DNA of 64,000 nucleotides from Nocardioides astragali (GTDB lineage Bacteria > Actinomycetota > Actinomycetes > Propionibacteriales > Nocardioidaceae): positions 453,627 through 517,626 of the forward strand of contig NZ_JAFMZM010000003.1 in the NCBI RefSeq assembly GCF_024436375.1. Reading direction: 5' to 3'. The translations under genes and the position numbers were made by a program. The notes beneath the pieces are model-generated. The model made no database searches, had not been told where the DNA came from, and saw only the letters and a program-made list of their open reading frames with translations. This document shows, in pieces, positions 44,540-53,865 of the stretch (position 1 is the stretch's first letter; every line of letters begins with the position of its first letter).

Positions 44540-45943
44540 ATGACTCACACATCACTCATCACCGGGGTCGATGAGCTCCGCTTCCGTCTCAGCGGCGGCC
44601 TGTACGAGCCAGGCGACGCCCAGTACGAGGACACCTGCACCCTGTTCAACACCATGGTCGAGCGCCGACCGCGCTTCGTGGCCAGGTGCGTCGCGCTCGA
44701 CGACGTGGTCGCCGTGATCGCCTTCGCCCGCGAGCGCCACCTACCGGTTGCGGTTCGCGCCGGCGGACACTCGGTCGCGGGGCTCTCCCTGTGCGACGAC
44801 GGCGTCGTGCTCGACATGCGCGGCATGACCGAGATCGACGTCGACCTTGACACACGGACGGTACGGATCGGCGGCGGCTGCATCTGGGCCGACGTCGACC
44901 GTGCCACCCAGGCCCACGGACTGGCCACCACCGGAGGCCGGGTGTCCACCACGGGCGTGGCCGGACTGACTCTCGGAGGTGGCTCGGGCTGGCTGGAGCG
45001 CAAGCACGGGCTGGCCTGCGACAACCTCCTCGCCGCCGAGCTGGTCACCAGCGACGGCGAGATCGTGCGCGCCTCCGAGGACGAGAATCCGGACCTCCTG
45101 TGGGCCCTTCGGGGCGGGGGCGGCAGCTTCGGCGTGGTGACGGCGATGGAGATGAAGCTGCACCCGGTGGGTCCTGAGGTCCACGGCGGCGTGGCTCTCT
45201 TCGCGATCGACCGCGCACCGGAGGTGCTGCGGACCTTCCGCGACGTGATGAACGGCGCGCCGGACGAGCTGTCGCTGGCGTGCGCCTTCATCACCGCTCC
45301 CGACGAGGATGACATCCCGCGACACCTGCGCGGCAAGCCGGCCATCGCGATCCTCGGCATGTCGTGCGGCAGCCTGACCGACGGTCACGACATGCTCGCA
45401 CCGGTACGAGAGCTGGGCCCGGATGCCGACTTCTTCCAACCCACGCCGTACGCCGACTTCCAGTGCTCGGTGGATGACCCCCCGGGCTACCGCAACTACT
45501 GGACCGCCGAGAGCGTGGTCGACCTGCCCGACGAGGCAATCGACGCCCTCGTGGCGCGGGCAACGGAGCTGCCGGCCGGACCGTCGCAGCTGTTCATCGT
45601 GGCCTGGGGCGGCGCGGTACGGCGCTACGGCGCCGAGCACTCACCGCTGACCGGGCGGGAGGCCGGCTTCATCGTCCACCCCCTGCTGCTCTGGGAAGAT
45701 CCGGCCGACGACCAGCGCTGCATCCGCCTCGGACGTGCCTTCCGCCAGGACATGCGCCCATTCTCAGCAGGAGCCACCTACCCGAACTTCATCGGCGAGG
45801 AAGGTGTCGACCGCATGAGGGCGGCTTTCGGTGCGAACACCGAGCGCCTCACCGGGGTCAAGGCCGAGTACGACCCGGATGGCGTCTTCAGGACCCACCA
45901 GGCGATCCGCGAGATCGCCGCGGGCGAGAGGACTGCCACGTGA
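44540..45943 (+). CDS. FAD-linked oxidase (berberine-bridge-like)
   Basis: 467 residues: FAD-binding PCMH domain (about 45-215) with VRAGGHSVAG, where His77 is the usual 8-alpha covalent flavin attachment, and the C-terminal BBE segment near YPNFIGEEG. The second covalent anchor (Cys in the GxCxxVG motif) is replaced: the site reads GRVSTTGVAG, so linkage is probably single. Such enzymes oxidise alcohols or sugars, reducing oxygen to peroxide. It overlaps the GNAT gene by GTGA. Confidence 0.88.
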   Translation: MTHTSLITGVDELRFRLSGGLYEPGDAQYEDTCTLFNTMVERRPRFVARCVALDDVVAVIAFARERHLPVAVRAGGHSVAGLSLCDDGVVLDMRGMTEIDVDLDTRTVRIGGGCIWADVDRATQAHGLATTGGRVSTTGVAGLTLGGGSGWLERKHGLACDNLLAAELVTSDGEIVRASEDENPDLLWALRGGGGSFGVVTAMEMKLHPVGPEVHGGVALFAIDRAPEVLRTFRDVMNGAPDELSLACAFITAPDEDDIPRHLRGKPAIAILGMSCGSLTDGHDMLAPVRELGPDADFFQPTPYADFQCSVDDPPGYRNYWTAESVVDLPDEAIDALVARATELPAGPSQLFIVAWGGAVRRYGAEHSPLTGREAGFIVHPLLLWEDPADDQRCIRLGRAFRQDMRPFSAGATYPNFIGEEGVDRMRAAFGANTERLTGVKAEYDPDGVFRTHQAIREIAAGERTAT

Positions 45944-46572
45944 CGACAAATGCCACACGCGACCTCGCACGAACCCCAATACGCAAGGGCCGCACCGAGG
46001 AGACACGGCAGCTCGCCGGTGTGCTCGGGCGAGCCTTCGAGAACGACCCCCTCTCGACGTTCGTCCTTCCCGACCGGTCCACGCGGCGTCGAGGCCTCGA
46101 GGCGTTGTATCGACTCGTCTTCGTGCCTGATGCCTTGCGCGACGGCGAGTGCTACACGACGACCGACCACGGGTGCGTTGCCCTGTGGAAGCCGGCCGAC
46201 CAGCCACGCCCAAGCCTGCTCGAGACTCTCCGGCTGACTTCAAAGATCGCGCGGGTCCTCGGCCGTCAGACTCCTCGAGCGCTGCGGGTGCTCACCTACA
46301 TGGAGGCCCAGATCCCGCGAGAGCCGCACGCCCACCTGATGCTCCTCGGCACAGACCCGAGATGCCAGGGACAGGGACTCGGCAGTCTCGTGCTGCGCGA
46401 AACGCTCGCACCACTGGATCGTGAGCGCGTCCCCGCCTACCTCGAGGCCAGCACTCCTCGCAGTCGAGCGCTCTACCTGCGTCACGGCTTCGTCGTCATG
46501 AACGAGATACGCCTCCCGGGCGGCGGACCACCACTGTGGCGCATGTGGCGCGACCCGCAGGACCCCCAGTGA
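45940..46572 (+). CDS. GNAT-family acetyltransferase
   Basis: 210 residues with the acetyl-CoA loop RCQGQGLGSLVLRETL (about 148-163) and EASTPRSRALYLRHGFVVMNEI. The N-terminal half (AGVLGRAFENDPLSTFVLPD) is characteristic of the subgroup found next to oxidases and tailoring enzymes. It starts with GTG inside the oxidase stop. Substrate unknown; the pair may modify one small molecule. Confidence 0.87.
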   Translation: MTTNATRDLARTPIRKGRTEETRQLAGVLGRAFENDPLSTFVLPDRSTRRRGLEALYRLVFVPDALRDGECYTTTDHGCVALWKPADQPRPSLLETLRLTSKIARVLGRQTPRALRVLTYMEAQIPREPHAHLMLLGTDPRCQGQGLGSLVLRETLAPLDRERVPAYLEASTPRSRALYLRHGFVVMNEIRLPGGGPPLWRMWRDPQDPQ

Positions 46573-46660
46573 CTGCGGACTCACGAGCGAGGACCTCCCA
46601 GAAACCAAGCCCCCCCACACCCCCGACGACACGTCCCCGACAACGACACCTGGAGAACTC

Positions 46661-46996
46661 ATGGACCTGAACCGCACTCGCACCCGGACGACCCGCATCG
46701 CGGTCGGCGCCGCCTTCCTCGCCGCAGCCACCGCTGCCGCCGGGGCCACACCTGCCTCCGCCGACCCGGCCTACGGAACGAGCCACCAGCTGCGCGTGCT
46801 GTGCGGCGCCGCCGGTGGCGACTTCCACGCCGCCCGCTTCGGTTACTGGAGGTGTCAGGACGCACGACTCGACGGGATGGGCACGTTCTGGGCAGCTCGA
46901 TCGCTCTGTGAACGAGCCGCGGGGCGCACGTACCTCGAGGCCACGAGCATCCCCGAAGTGGGCCGAGGCACGTGGGTCTGCGCCCCTAACTATTGA
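46661..46996 (+). CDS. Small secreted protein
   Basis: 111 residues: Sec signal peptide (about 1-34, ending PASA) and a mature part with four cysteines (in VLCGAAG, WRCQDA, LCERAA, WVCAPNY) that could form two disulfides. GGAG precedes the ATG. No family recognised. Confidence 0.75.
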   Translation: MDLNRTRTRTTRIAVGAAFLAAATAAAGATPASADPAYGTSHQLRVLCGAAGGDFHAARFGYWRCQDARLDGMGTFWAARSLCERAAGRTYLEATSIPEVGRGTWVCAPNY

Positions 46997-47317
46997 TCCG
47001 CTCCCAGAGGGTGGAGGGCTACGAGCACCCCGGTGAAGAGACTGCACACACAGTCGGACGAGCGTCGTCCCGCTGTGACGCGGCGATCCACCGCACGTCT
47101 CTGCCCCATCAAGGGGAATCCTTGCTGTCGCCCGGCTGGGTAGGAATGCGTGCGTGCCCGTCGAGTTTCGCCCTCAGGTGAGACACGCTCCGCCTATGGG
47201 TGCGAGCTCGGCGGGCGCGCCCAATCGCGCAGGCATGTTCTTTACCTCGCTCAGTGCGTCGTACCACCGCCTTCCGGACGGCACGATTTGTGCACGCAGT
47301 CGCGACGACGGGTTGTC
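46997..47317. other. 321-bp stretch without a confident gene
   Basis: Between the secreted protein and the convergent hydrolase. A frame from GTG 47154 to 47411 is open but overlaps the hydrolase end, lacks a ribosome site and resembles nothing known. No RNA gene seen. Confidence 0.45.
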
Positions 47318-48151
47318 CTACGTGGTGGACTTCCGCTCTGAACGCTGCCACAGACTGCGGAGCGAGGCAGCGAGCGCCGGCGCGTCGGCGCGGTGGGGTG
47401 GGTCGAAGTGATGGCGGCGGGGAAAAACCTCGAGCCAGAAGTCGTCGAAGACGCGGGCCAGACGCTCCGCTTCCTCGCGGAACTGGTCAGGGTTGCTGAG
47501 CGCCCCCAGGGCGAAGTACACGGGACGGTGGAAGCGGCGCAGCGCGTCCCGATCGAGGTCGTAGGTGTGGAACGCGTTGACCATCGCGCGAATGCCTCCC
47601 GGGCGTTGGGCCATCCATGGAGGCGGAGGGCCTTCCGGCCGGGCTGGCGGATCTACTCCTTGGCGCAGTTGCATGCGCACGAAGGCGGGCAGTGCCTCCT
47701 CGGGCGGCAGGGCCGCTACTCGCCGGTACTCGGGCCACAATGCCTTGTGAGCCTCGCTGGCGTCGGCCCAGTTTCCGGCCCATGCGGGCTCGAGCAGGGC
47801 GAGACTTGTGAGGTACCCGCCATGAGCGGCGGCGAAGGCCAGCGCAACGGACGCACCGCCGGAGTACCCGACCAGGTGGAACTGGTCCCAGCCTCGCGCC
47901 TTCGCAGAGGCCAGGACCCCGGCTACCTCTACGTCGAGGGAGTAGCCGGGAGGGGGAGTGCTGGTCGCGTACACCTCCAAGTCCTTTGCCACTGCGTCCA
48001 CGTCGGCATCGAGGTCTGCCAGCAGATCGCCGAAGGCGCCGGCGGCGGGCATCACGATCCCCGGCAAGAGAATGACCCGCCACGCGTCCACACCATCAGG
48101 TTCCGCCAGGCCAGGCGCGTACACAACCCCGTTGGACGGTAGTACGGGCAC
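47318..48151 (-). CDS. Alpha/beta hydrolase
   Basis: 277 residues from GTG 48151: nucleophile Ser in LVGYSGGAS, acid region near YFALGALSNPDQF and histidines in PRRHHFDPPHR near the end. Core opening is WRVILLPGIVMPAAGAFGDLL. An in-frame TTG at 48190 would add 13 residues and cannot be excluded. Substrate unknown. Confidence 0.82.
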   Translation of the reverse strand: MPVLPSNGVVYAPGLAEPDGVDAWRVILLPGIVMPAAGAFGDLLADLDADVDAVAKDLEVYATSTPPPGYSLDVEVAGVLASAKARGWDQFHLVGYSGGASVALAFAAAHGGYLTSLALLEPAWAGNWADASEAHKALWPEYRRVAALPPEEALPAFVRMQLRQGVDPPARPEGPPPPWMAQRPGGIRAMVNAFHTYDLDRDALRRFHRPVYFALGALSNPDQFREEAERLARVFDDFWLEVFPRRHHFDPPHRADAPALAASLRSLWQRSERKSTT

Positions 48152-48217
48152 CTGATCGCGCTCGTTCGAAGCGGCGTCTAACCGCCGCAAATGCCGCGCG
48201 CAGCGGACCGCGTGCGA

Positions 48218-48679
48218 CTAGGAGCCTTGCTCGTCCTGGAATCGCTCGCCTGCGGCCACCGGACGGCTGCTTCCCCTCTTGAGCGCACCTGTGAGGACTG
48301 ACAGGAAGGGGGCGAGAACTCCGCAGGCGAACACTGTGGCCGCCCCCTGGACCGAGGTCCACAGGGAGACCATCCACGCGATGACCGCGTAGCCAACCAG
48401 CCAGCCCGGAGCCGTGACGACCGCAAGGACGACCCAAAGTGGTCTGACCCGCCGTGGTCGGGACGCAAGCGGAATGGCGATCGCGAGGACGCAGAGACCT
48501 GCAGCCCACAACCACCAGGCCGCGCGCCAGCGTGCCGGGTCCTCGAGCGTTCCACAAAGGCTGATTTCACACGCACCGCCGTCCTGCAACAGCTCTGGTT
48601 GAGGCGGGGCCCAGAGGCTCGAGACGCTCATTGCGATGACGCCCGCGCCGACCAGGGTCCAGGCGAGCGAACGGCGCAT
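48218..48679 (-). CDS. Hypothetical membrane protein
   Basis: 153 residues with three to four helices (about 5-24, 53-72, 80-108, 112-132) and an external loop holding two cysteines (CEISLCGTL). The C-terminus is polar. No family recognised. Start ATG 48679. Confidence 0.65.
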   Translation of the reverse strand: MRRSLAWTLVGAGVIAMSVSSLWAPPQPELLQDGGACEISLCGTLEDPARWRAAWWLWAAGLCVLAIAIPLASRPRRVRPLWVVLAVVTAPGWLVGYAVIAWMVSLWTSVQGAATVFACGVLAPFLSVLTGALKRGSSRPVAAGERFQDEQGS

Positions 48680-48732
48680 GCTCGGAGTCTGCCCGAACCA
48701 GGCCAACAACTGGTCTCCCCGCGGCGAACCGA

Positions 48733-49281
48733 TCAGTGAGCGGTCATGGAGCGTCTGCCGCGGTGCCGGCGGACCGCGGCGCGGTTGGCGCAGCGGACCG
48801 AGCAGTAGCGCTGTCGCCCGTTGCGGGTGACGTCTACGACCACTGCAGCGCATGGGTCTCCCTTCGTCTCCCCCGCCGCGCACCGGCTCAGGCGATGTAT
48901 GCCCCGAGTGGTCAGGTGCAACGCGGTGCCCACGCTGATCACCGCTCGCAGCACGTCCGGAAGCGAATCGTTGGCGTCGTCGCGATAGTGAAGGTGCCAT
49001 CCTTCCCGCCCGTGGTCGGTCAGCCGCGGATACGCGGTCGCTTGCGCCAGCAGGTCGTTGAGCAACCGCGCCCGTTCACCCGGCTCCGGCGCGTCCACGA
49101 CGCGAAGCCACTCGTCGACGACCCGGCGCGTGCGCCAGTAGTCATCTGGCGACTCAGCGAAGTCCATCGTCATGCCGAACTCCCGGGTCCGGGCTTCGAT
49201 GCCCGCCCGGTCGTCAGGCCAGTCGTCCGCGAGCGAGGCAGCCATGAGCACGGCGTACTCACCGTAAGGGTTGAGATGCAC
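48733..49281 (-). CDS. CGNR zinc-finger / ABATE-domain regulator
   Basis: 182 residues. The N-terminal ABATE-like helical region is followed by a C-terminal CGNR zinc finger: RCAAG..GDPCAAVVVDVTRNGRQRYCSVRCANRAAVRRHRGRR, with four cysteines and the basic tail expected for DNA binding; the CGNR tetrapeptide itself reads CANR. Probably a ligand-responsive transcription factor. Divergent from the small gene at 49308. Confidence 0.85.
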   Translation of the reverse strand: MHLNPYGEYAVLMAASLADDWPDDRAGIEARTREFGMTMDFAESPDDYWRTRRVVDEWLRVVDAPEPGERARLLNDLLAQATAYPRLTDHGREGWHLHYRDDANDSLPDVLRAVISVGTALHLTTRGIHRLSRCAAGETKGDPCAAVVVDVTRNGRQRYCSVRCANRAAVRRHRGRRSMTAH

Positions 49282-49307
49282 AAGACCATTACACCAGAGT
49301 CGTGACC

Positions 49308-49502
49308 ATGACCGACATCGCAGCTGAGCTGTCCCGGCGCGCGGACGCCATCCACGAGCACGGCTGGCTCACCGAGTCCAGCCATCAGACGTCGGAGGGC
49401 CGAGTCCTCTACGTACGCTGCGCCCGTTGCGGCGTGCGACGCGTCGACCTGCAGCCTCACCCGCTCTCACCCCCGCGGTCGATGAGCCGTGACCTGGGGT
49501 GA
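49308..49502 (+). CDS. Hypothetical 64-residue protein with CxxC
   Basis: Short soluble protein: amphipathic N-terminal helix (IAAELSRRADAIHEHGWL), then a CARCGVRRVD knuckle and a Pro-rich end. ATG 49308 preferred over GTG 49302. It is divergent from the CGNR regulator with 26 bp between starts. No family recognised; existence moderately supported. Confidence 0.5.
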   Translation: MTDIAAELSRRADAIHEHGWLTESSHQTSEGRVLYVRCARCGVRRVDLQPHPLSPPRSMSRDLG

Positions 49503-49546
49503 AGGTTCACCGTCGCCGAGTCGCGGACGTTTCGACGGGCGCTGGA

Positions 49547-50869
49547 TCATCCCGGTCGCCGGGCCCACATCTGGGTCGGGGTCCACTGGTGGCTGTCGTA
49601 GTTCGGCACCGGGTCGATCGCGTCCGTCAGCACCGTCACGTTGCTCGGGTCGTCGGCCGAGACGGCGATCACTCCGCCGGGCAGCGTCTCGTCATCCTCG
49701 GTCCAGGCCGCGTACAGCAGCGTCGTCCCCTCAGGCGACCACGAGACCGTGAACGGGTACCAGAGCTGCCCGTCGGCCTCTGGCGCCTCGATGACGGTCT
49801 CGGACTTGTCGGCGACGTCCACGAGGACGACCTCATGTCTCTCTCCGCCGCCGGCGAGGCGTTGGTAGGCGATGCGGTCCCCGGTGGGCGACCACACGAG
49901 CCCGATCCCGTGGAGGTTCCCGCCCGCCTCGGCGAAAAGCAACCGCTCGTTGGCGCCGTCGCCGTCGACGAGCCAGAGGTCCGGGGGGTCGGTCTCGCCG
50001 CCCGTGTACGCCAGGGTCGCGCCGTCCGGCGACCACGTGATGTGTGCGGCCTCGACAGAGCCGAGATGGCGGAGCTCACCAGTGGCCACCGAGTAGACGC
50101 TGACCGGCGTCGACAGCGTGCGTGCCGCGCGGGAGGGCCCCATGTCGCCCGCGATCGCGAGCTCGTCGGTGCCGGGGCGCCACTCGAGATCGCTCGGCCG
50201 CAGGTCTGGCAGACGCCGAATCGTGCCGGTCTGCGTGTCGACCACCCATACCTCGCCGTCTCCTGCGAGGGCGACCCACCGACCGTCCGGTGCCCAGATT
50301 CCGCACGGATGGACGTCGTGACCCGTGATCACGTCGAAGCCGTCGAGCGCGATCACGGTCGGGGTCCCGGTTGTGCCGCTCTGGTCGACCGGGACGATCA
50401 CGAGCTCGGCGTCGATGGGCGAGGTGTCCGACGTAGGGCTCACTCGGCCGAACAGCAGCCTCGTGCCATCCGGCGACCACGCCGGGCACGCCTCGGTGGT
50501 CGCAGCCGATCCCGCGACCTCGAGCCGGCGGGCGTCCTCGCCTGGCCGGAGGAGGTAGATCTCGCCCCCGCCCTGCCACGTGTCGACCGCTACCCACCCG
50601 TTGGTGTCCGACCCGAGCGTCCTCGTGCTGGGGAGCCTTGGGGCGGCGGGCTGTGCCGGCTCTGTACGCGTGCCTCCCGTCGTCAGCGCGGCCCCAGCTG
50701 CAACCAGCGCGACCGCAGCGGTCGTCGCGAGAACAGCGGCTGCGCGGTTGCGGCGTGCCCGCTTGCGGCCGGCGGCCACGTACGACGGCACGTCGAACGT
50801 CAGCGCACCCGGATGGTCGTCGACGGCGGCGTGCAGCCGAGCGGTCCAGATCTCCTCGGGGGTGCTCAT
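49547..50869 (-). CDS. Membrane-anchored PD40/TolB-like beta-propeller protein, probable anti-sigma partner
   Basis: 440 residues: cytoplasmic N-terminus (1-43), one membrane helix (about 44-64), then an extracytoplasmic WD40-like propeller with repeated WSPDGTRLLF, WAPDGRWVAL, WSPDGATLAYTG, WSPTGDRIAY and WSPEGTTLLYA blades. The gene's ATG overlaps the sigma-factor stop (ATGA). The topology fits an anti-sigma or stress sensor, although no zinc anti-sigma motif is present. Its function may be lost if the sigma gene is truly broken. Confidence 0.85.
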   Translation of the reverse strand: MSTPEEIWTARLHAAVDDHPGALTFDVPSYVAAGRKRARRNRAAAVLATTAAVALVAAGAALTTGGTRTEPAQPAAPRLPSTRTLGSDTNGWVAVDTWQGGGEIYLLRPGEDARRLEVAGSAATTEACPAWSPDGTRLLFGRVSPTSDTSPIDAELVIVPVDQSGTTGTPTVIALDGFDVITGHDVHPCGIWAPDGRWVALAGDGEVWVVDTQTGTIRRLPDLRPSDLEWRPGTDELAIAGDMGPSRAARTLSTPVSVYSVATGELRHLGSVEAAHITWSPDGATLAYTGGETDPPDLWLVDGDGANERLLFAEAGGNLHGIGLVWSPTGDRIAYQRLAGGGERHEVVLVDVADKSETVIEAPEADGQLWYPFTVSWSPEGTTLLYAAWTEDDETLPGGVIAVSADDPSNVTVLTDAIDPVPNYDSHQWTPTQMWARRPG

Positions 50870-51370
50870 GCCCGATCCTCGCTTCGGTAGTGGGAGGCCA
50901 GGGCTTCCTCGAGCTTGTGCAGCCCGATCGCGCACTGACTCTTGACGCTGCCCTCGCTGATCCCCAGGTCCCCCGCGGTCTCGGCCACCGACAGGCCCCA
51001 GTAGTGGCGCAGCACGACAACCCGGCGCTGCCCCGCCGGGAGGGCTTTCAGCGCCCGGATCAACGCCCGGTGGTCGACGTCCGGCATCTCCGTGACGGGC
51101 TCGTGCCCCTCCAGCGGCTCGGACTCCCGCCGCCACGGGCGACGGAGCTCGTCGATGTGTGAATTGACGATGACCCGGCGTGTGTAGCCGTCCAGCCGGT
51201 CCCCGCGCACCAGCCGTGGCCACGCGACGTAGAGCTTGAGCAGCGCGTTCTGCACCAGGTCGTCGGCCTGGGCCACGTTGCCGCACAACAGGTAGGCAGT
51301 GCGCCACAGCGCAGGTCGAGACCCCCGCGACGTACTCCGCGAACTCCTCGTCCTGCCTGGCCGCACCCAT
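50866..51370 (-). pseudogene. SigE-family ECF sigma factor, frameshifted
   Basis: An ECF sigma gene in two frames. ATG 51370, behind a perfect GGAGG, opens MGAARQDEEFAEYVAG. The rest (ALWRTAYLLCGNVAQADDLVQNALLKLYVAWPRL sigma-2; LPAGQRRVVVLRHYWGLSVAETAGDLGISEGSVKSQ sigma-4) lies one frame away. Removing one C from the run at 51322-51326 restores a single protein of about 167 residues. It may be a true mutation, an assembly error or regulated slippage. Without repair, the sigma-2 N-terminus is lost. The downstream propeller gene is translationally coupled. Confidence 0.8.
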
Positions 51371-51478
51371 GGCAACCTCCGTCTGCTTCTTATAGTCCAA
51401 CGGAACGGACACAGGATCGGTTGGATCGGGCTGTCCGCTGGACCAGCCCAGCACCAGAAGCGCCCCTAGGATCGCGGA

Positions 51479-51985
51479 GTGACGCTTCGGCTCGACACCG
51501 CTCGGTTGGTGCTGCGTCCCGTCGAGGAGGACGACCTCGACGTCCTGCTCGCGATCCGCAACGCGCCAGCCGTCGTGGCGACGACGAGTACGGGTGCACC
51601 ACTCCCGCGCGAGCGGATGGCCGGCCAGCTCGCTCGCCGGTGCGCGAGCTGGCGCGAGCACGCGTACGGCTCCTGGCTGGTGCTGCTCGACGGTGAGCCC
51701 GTCGCCTTCGTCGAGGTGGCTCCGATCGGCGAGGGAAGCGGCGTCGACCCGGACGCGATCGAGATCGGCGTCGTCGTCCACCCCGACCACTGGGGCAAGG
51801 GCTTCGCGCTCGAGGCAGGCTTGGCTGCCGCCCGCGACCTCTTCGAGCGCAAGGAGCTCGACCGGGTCTACGCAGGGGTCGACCCCAGCAACGTGAAGTC
51901 CCTGCGGGCGCTCGCGAAGACGCCCGGCGTACGCCAGCTGGACGACGAGCTCTTCGAGCTCACGCCCGAGGCGCTCCTCGGCTGA
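51479..51985 (+). CDS. GNAT-family acetyltransferase (RimJ-like)
   Basis: 168 residues: TLRLDTARLVLRPVEEDDLDVLLAI start typical of RimJ/RimL N-acetyltransferases and acetyl-CoA loop HPDHWGKGFALEAGLAAARDLF. The usual end (VxxxNxxSxRVLEKxGF) is altered to VDPSNVKSLRALAKTPGV. GTG start at 51479. Divergent from the sigma gene. Substrate unknown. Confidence 0.87.
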   Translation: MTLRLDTARLVLRPVEEDDLDVLLAIRNAPAVVATTSTGAPLPRERMAGQLARRCASWREHAYGSWLVLLDGEPVAFVEVAPIGEGSGVDPDAIEIGVVVHPDHWGKGFALEAGLAAARDLFERKELDRVYAGVDPSNVKSLRALAKTPGVRQLDDELFELTPEALLG

Positions 51986-52043
51986 CCTCGAGCGGGCGGT
52001 CCCTCTCGCTTGCGACGCCGGAGGACCGGGGCGAGCATGAGGA

Positions 52044-52877
52044 ATGACCGGGCGGAATCGCGGAGGGCTCTGGCGTGGCCTCCTCGTGGTGCTGCTGCTC
52101 CTGGGGACGGTGGTTGCGATGTCGTGGGCGCTGCAGCGTCAGCTGATCTACTTCCCCGACCGCACGCCGGTGCCCGGGGCGGGAGAGGTCATCGCCGGCG
52201 CCCGGGACGTCACCCTGCACACGGCCGACGGGCTGGAGCTGCGCGCGTGGTTCGTCCCGCCGGCGGGCCCGACGGATGAGGGGGTGGCCGTGCTGGTGGC
52301 GCCGGGTAACGGTGGCAACCGGGCCGGCAGGGCCGGCTTCGCCGAGGAGCTGAGCCGCCGCGGCCTCGCCGTGCTGCTGATGGACTACCGCGGCTATGGC
52401 GGCAACCCCGGCGAGCCCAGCGAGGACGGCCTCGCCGCCGACGCCGACGCCGCTGTGGAGGCGCTGGAGGAGCTGGGCTTCCCAGCGGAGCGGACGCTCT
52501 ACTTCGGCGAGTCGCTGGGCTCAGGGGTGGTTGCGGCTCTCCAGGCCCGGCACCCACCGGCGGGGATCGTGCTGCGCTCGCCGTTCACCGACCTCGCCGA
52601 CGTCGGAGCACACCACTATCCGTGGCTTCCCGTACGCGTGCTGCTCCGCGACCGGTTCCCTGTCGTCGAGCACCTGACCACCAGCGACGTGCCGGTGACG
52701 ATCATCTACGGCGACCGTGACTCCGTGGTGCCCACAGTGCTCAGCGCCCGCGTCGCCGACCAGGCTCCCTCGCTCGCCGAGAGGGTGGTGCTCGCGGGTG
52801 CCGACCACAACGACCCCGTCATGTTCGGGTCGCGCGTGGCCGACGCGGTTGCGCGGCTGGCGCACCGCGTGGAGTGA
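52044..52877 (+). CDS. Membrane-anchored alpha/beta hydrolase (Bem46/ABHD13-like)
   Basis: 277 residues: one N-terminal helix (about 9-29), then an alpha/beta hydrolase with LVAPGNGGNRAGRAGFAEEL oxyanion region, YRGYGGNPG, nucleophile in YFGESLGSGVV, acid in YGDRDSVVP and His in ADHNDP. This matches the Bem46/YfhR group, which faces the outside or membrane surface. Natural substrate unknown. Confidence 0.9.
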   Translation: MTGRNRGGLWRGLLVVLLLLGTVVAMSWALQRQLIYFPDRTPVPGAGEVIAGARDVTLHTADGLELRAWFVPPAGPTDEGVAVLVAPGNGGNRAGRAGFAEELSRRGLAVLLMDYRGYGGNPGEPSEDGLAADADAAVEALEELGFPAERTLYFGESLGSGVVAALQARHPPAGIVLRSPFTDLADVGAHHYPWLPVRVLLRDRFPVVEHLTTSDVPVTIIYGDRDSVVPTVLSARVADQAPSLAERVVLAGADHNDPVMFGSRVADAVARLAHRVE

Positions 52878-52886
52878 TGAAGCGGC

Positions 52887-53783
52887 TCACCGCGTCAGGT
52901 CGCGCAGCATGTCCGCCCAGTGCTCGAGGTAGGCACTGCCGTGCCCCTTGCCTTCGCGCAGCGTCAGCCGGGCGTGGGGGATCTGCTGCTGCCACCAATC
53001 GGCGTAGACGTGCGAGACGAACGCGTCGCGCTCGCCGAACCACAGGAACGTCGGCTGCCTGATGGAGCTGAGGTCGACGTCCCAGGGACGGCCGACCGTC
53101 AGGTTGTCGAGGGCCATCCCGTCGTACGTCAGCAACGCCTCGCGCAGGTCCTGGGCGAAGCGGCGACGCATCCCGGGCGTCATGTAGGACAGGTCCTCGT
53201 CGGGCTCCCCGTCCTCGCCCGCGGCGAGGGCGTCGAAGGCAGACATCAGATCCTCGTCGGACTCCCGGCTCAGCATGTCGTCGAACCACGTCGCGGCGAG
53301 CCGGCGGTAGGCGTGGAGCGCCTCCTCGGTCTCGCCCCGGGCGTACGTGGCGACGATCTCCCGCTCGGCCGCCAGCCCAGCGTCGTCGGCCGGCTCGAGC
53401 TCGTTCCACGGCCCGATCCCGACGGCGATCCCCAGAGCCGTGATTCGGTCGCCGCCGACGGCCGCGGTCGCCGCCGCGGCAGGCGCACCACCGGACACGC
53501 CCAGGACGGCGAGCTGGTCGATGCCGAGTGCAGTGACGACCTCGATCGCGTCCTGACCTCGCTCGGCCAGGCTGGGGTTCGCGGGAGCGGAACGGCCGAA
53601 GCCCGGACGGCTCACGGAGACGAGTCGTACACCGCACTCGTGCGCAGCCTCTTCGGCGTGGGCGGCGGCGAGTCGAGAGCCCGGCAGCCCGTGCTGGAGG
53701 AGCACGGGGAAGCCATGGGCGTCGCCGCCCTGCGCCGTGTCGACGCGACGGCCGTCGCGCAGCGTCAGGTGGTCGAGCTGCAT
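52887..53783 (-). CDS. Alpha/beta hydrolase
   Basis: 298 residues: QHGLPGSRLAA oxyanion motif, SVSRPGFGRS, nucleophile Ser in LGVSGGAPA, acid near GERDAFVSHVYADWW and His in GKGHGSAYLEHW. A long alpha-helical cap (about 130-220) is rich in acidic residues. Start ATG 53783 gives MQLDHLTLRDGRR, typical for the family. Converges on the preceding hydrolase. Confidence 0.88.
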   Translation of the reverse strand: MQLDHLTLRDGRRVDTAQGGDAHGFPVLLQHGLPGSRLAAAHAEEAAHECGVRLVSVSRPGFGRSAPANPSLAERGQDAIEVVTALGIDQLAVLGVSGGAPAAAATAAVGGDRITALGIAVGIGPWNELEPADDAGLAAEREIVATYARGETEEALHAYRRLAATWFDDMLSRESDEDLMSAFDALAAGEDGEPDEDLSYMTPGMRRRFAQDLREALLTYDGMALDNLTVGRPWDVDLSSIRQPTFLWFGERDAFVSHVYADWWQQQIPHARLTLREGKGHGSAYLEHWADMLRDLTR

Positions 53784-53865
53784 GCCCACGAGGCTAGGTC
53801 CGACGAGGTGGACCTGTCGCGGGACGCGTACTGCTGCGAAGCATCGACCTGTCATGCTCCCGTCC

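Noticed and set aside
47154-47411. Possible 85-residue gene
   Set aside because: No ribosome site, overlaps the convergent hydrolase by 94 bp and matches nothing I know.
49547-51790. A 747-residue sigma factor/propeller fusion
   Set aside because: The open frame joins only by running out of frame through the sigma gene; ATG 50869 with an ATGA overlap is the real start of the propeller protein.
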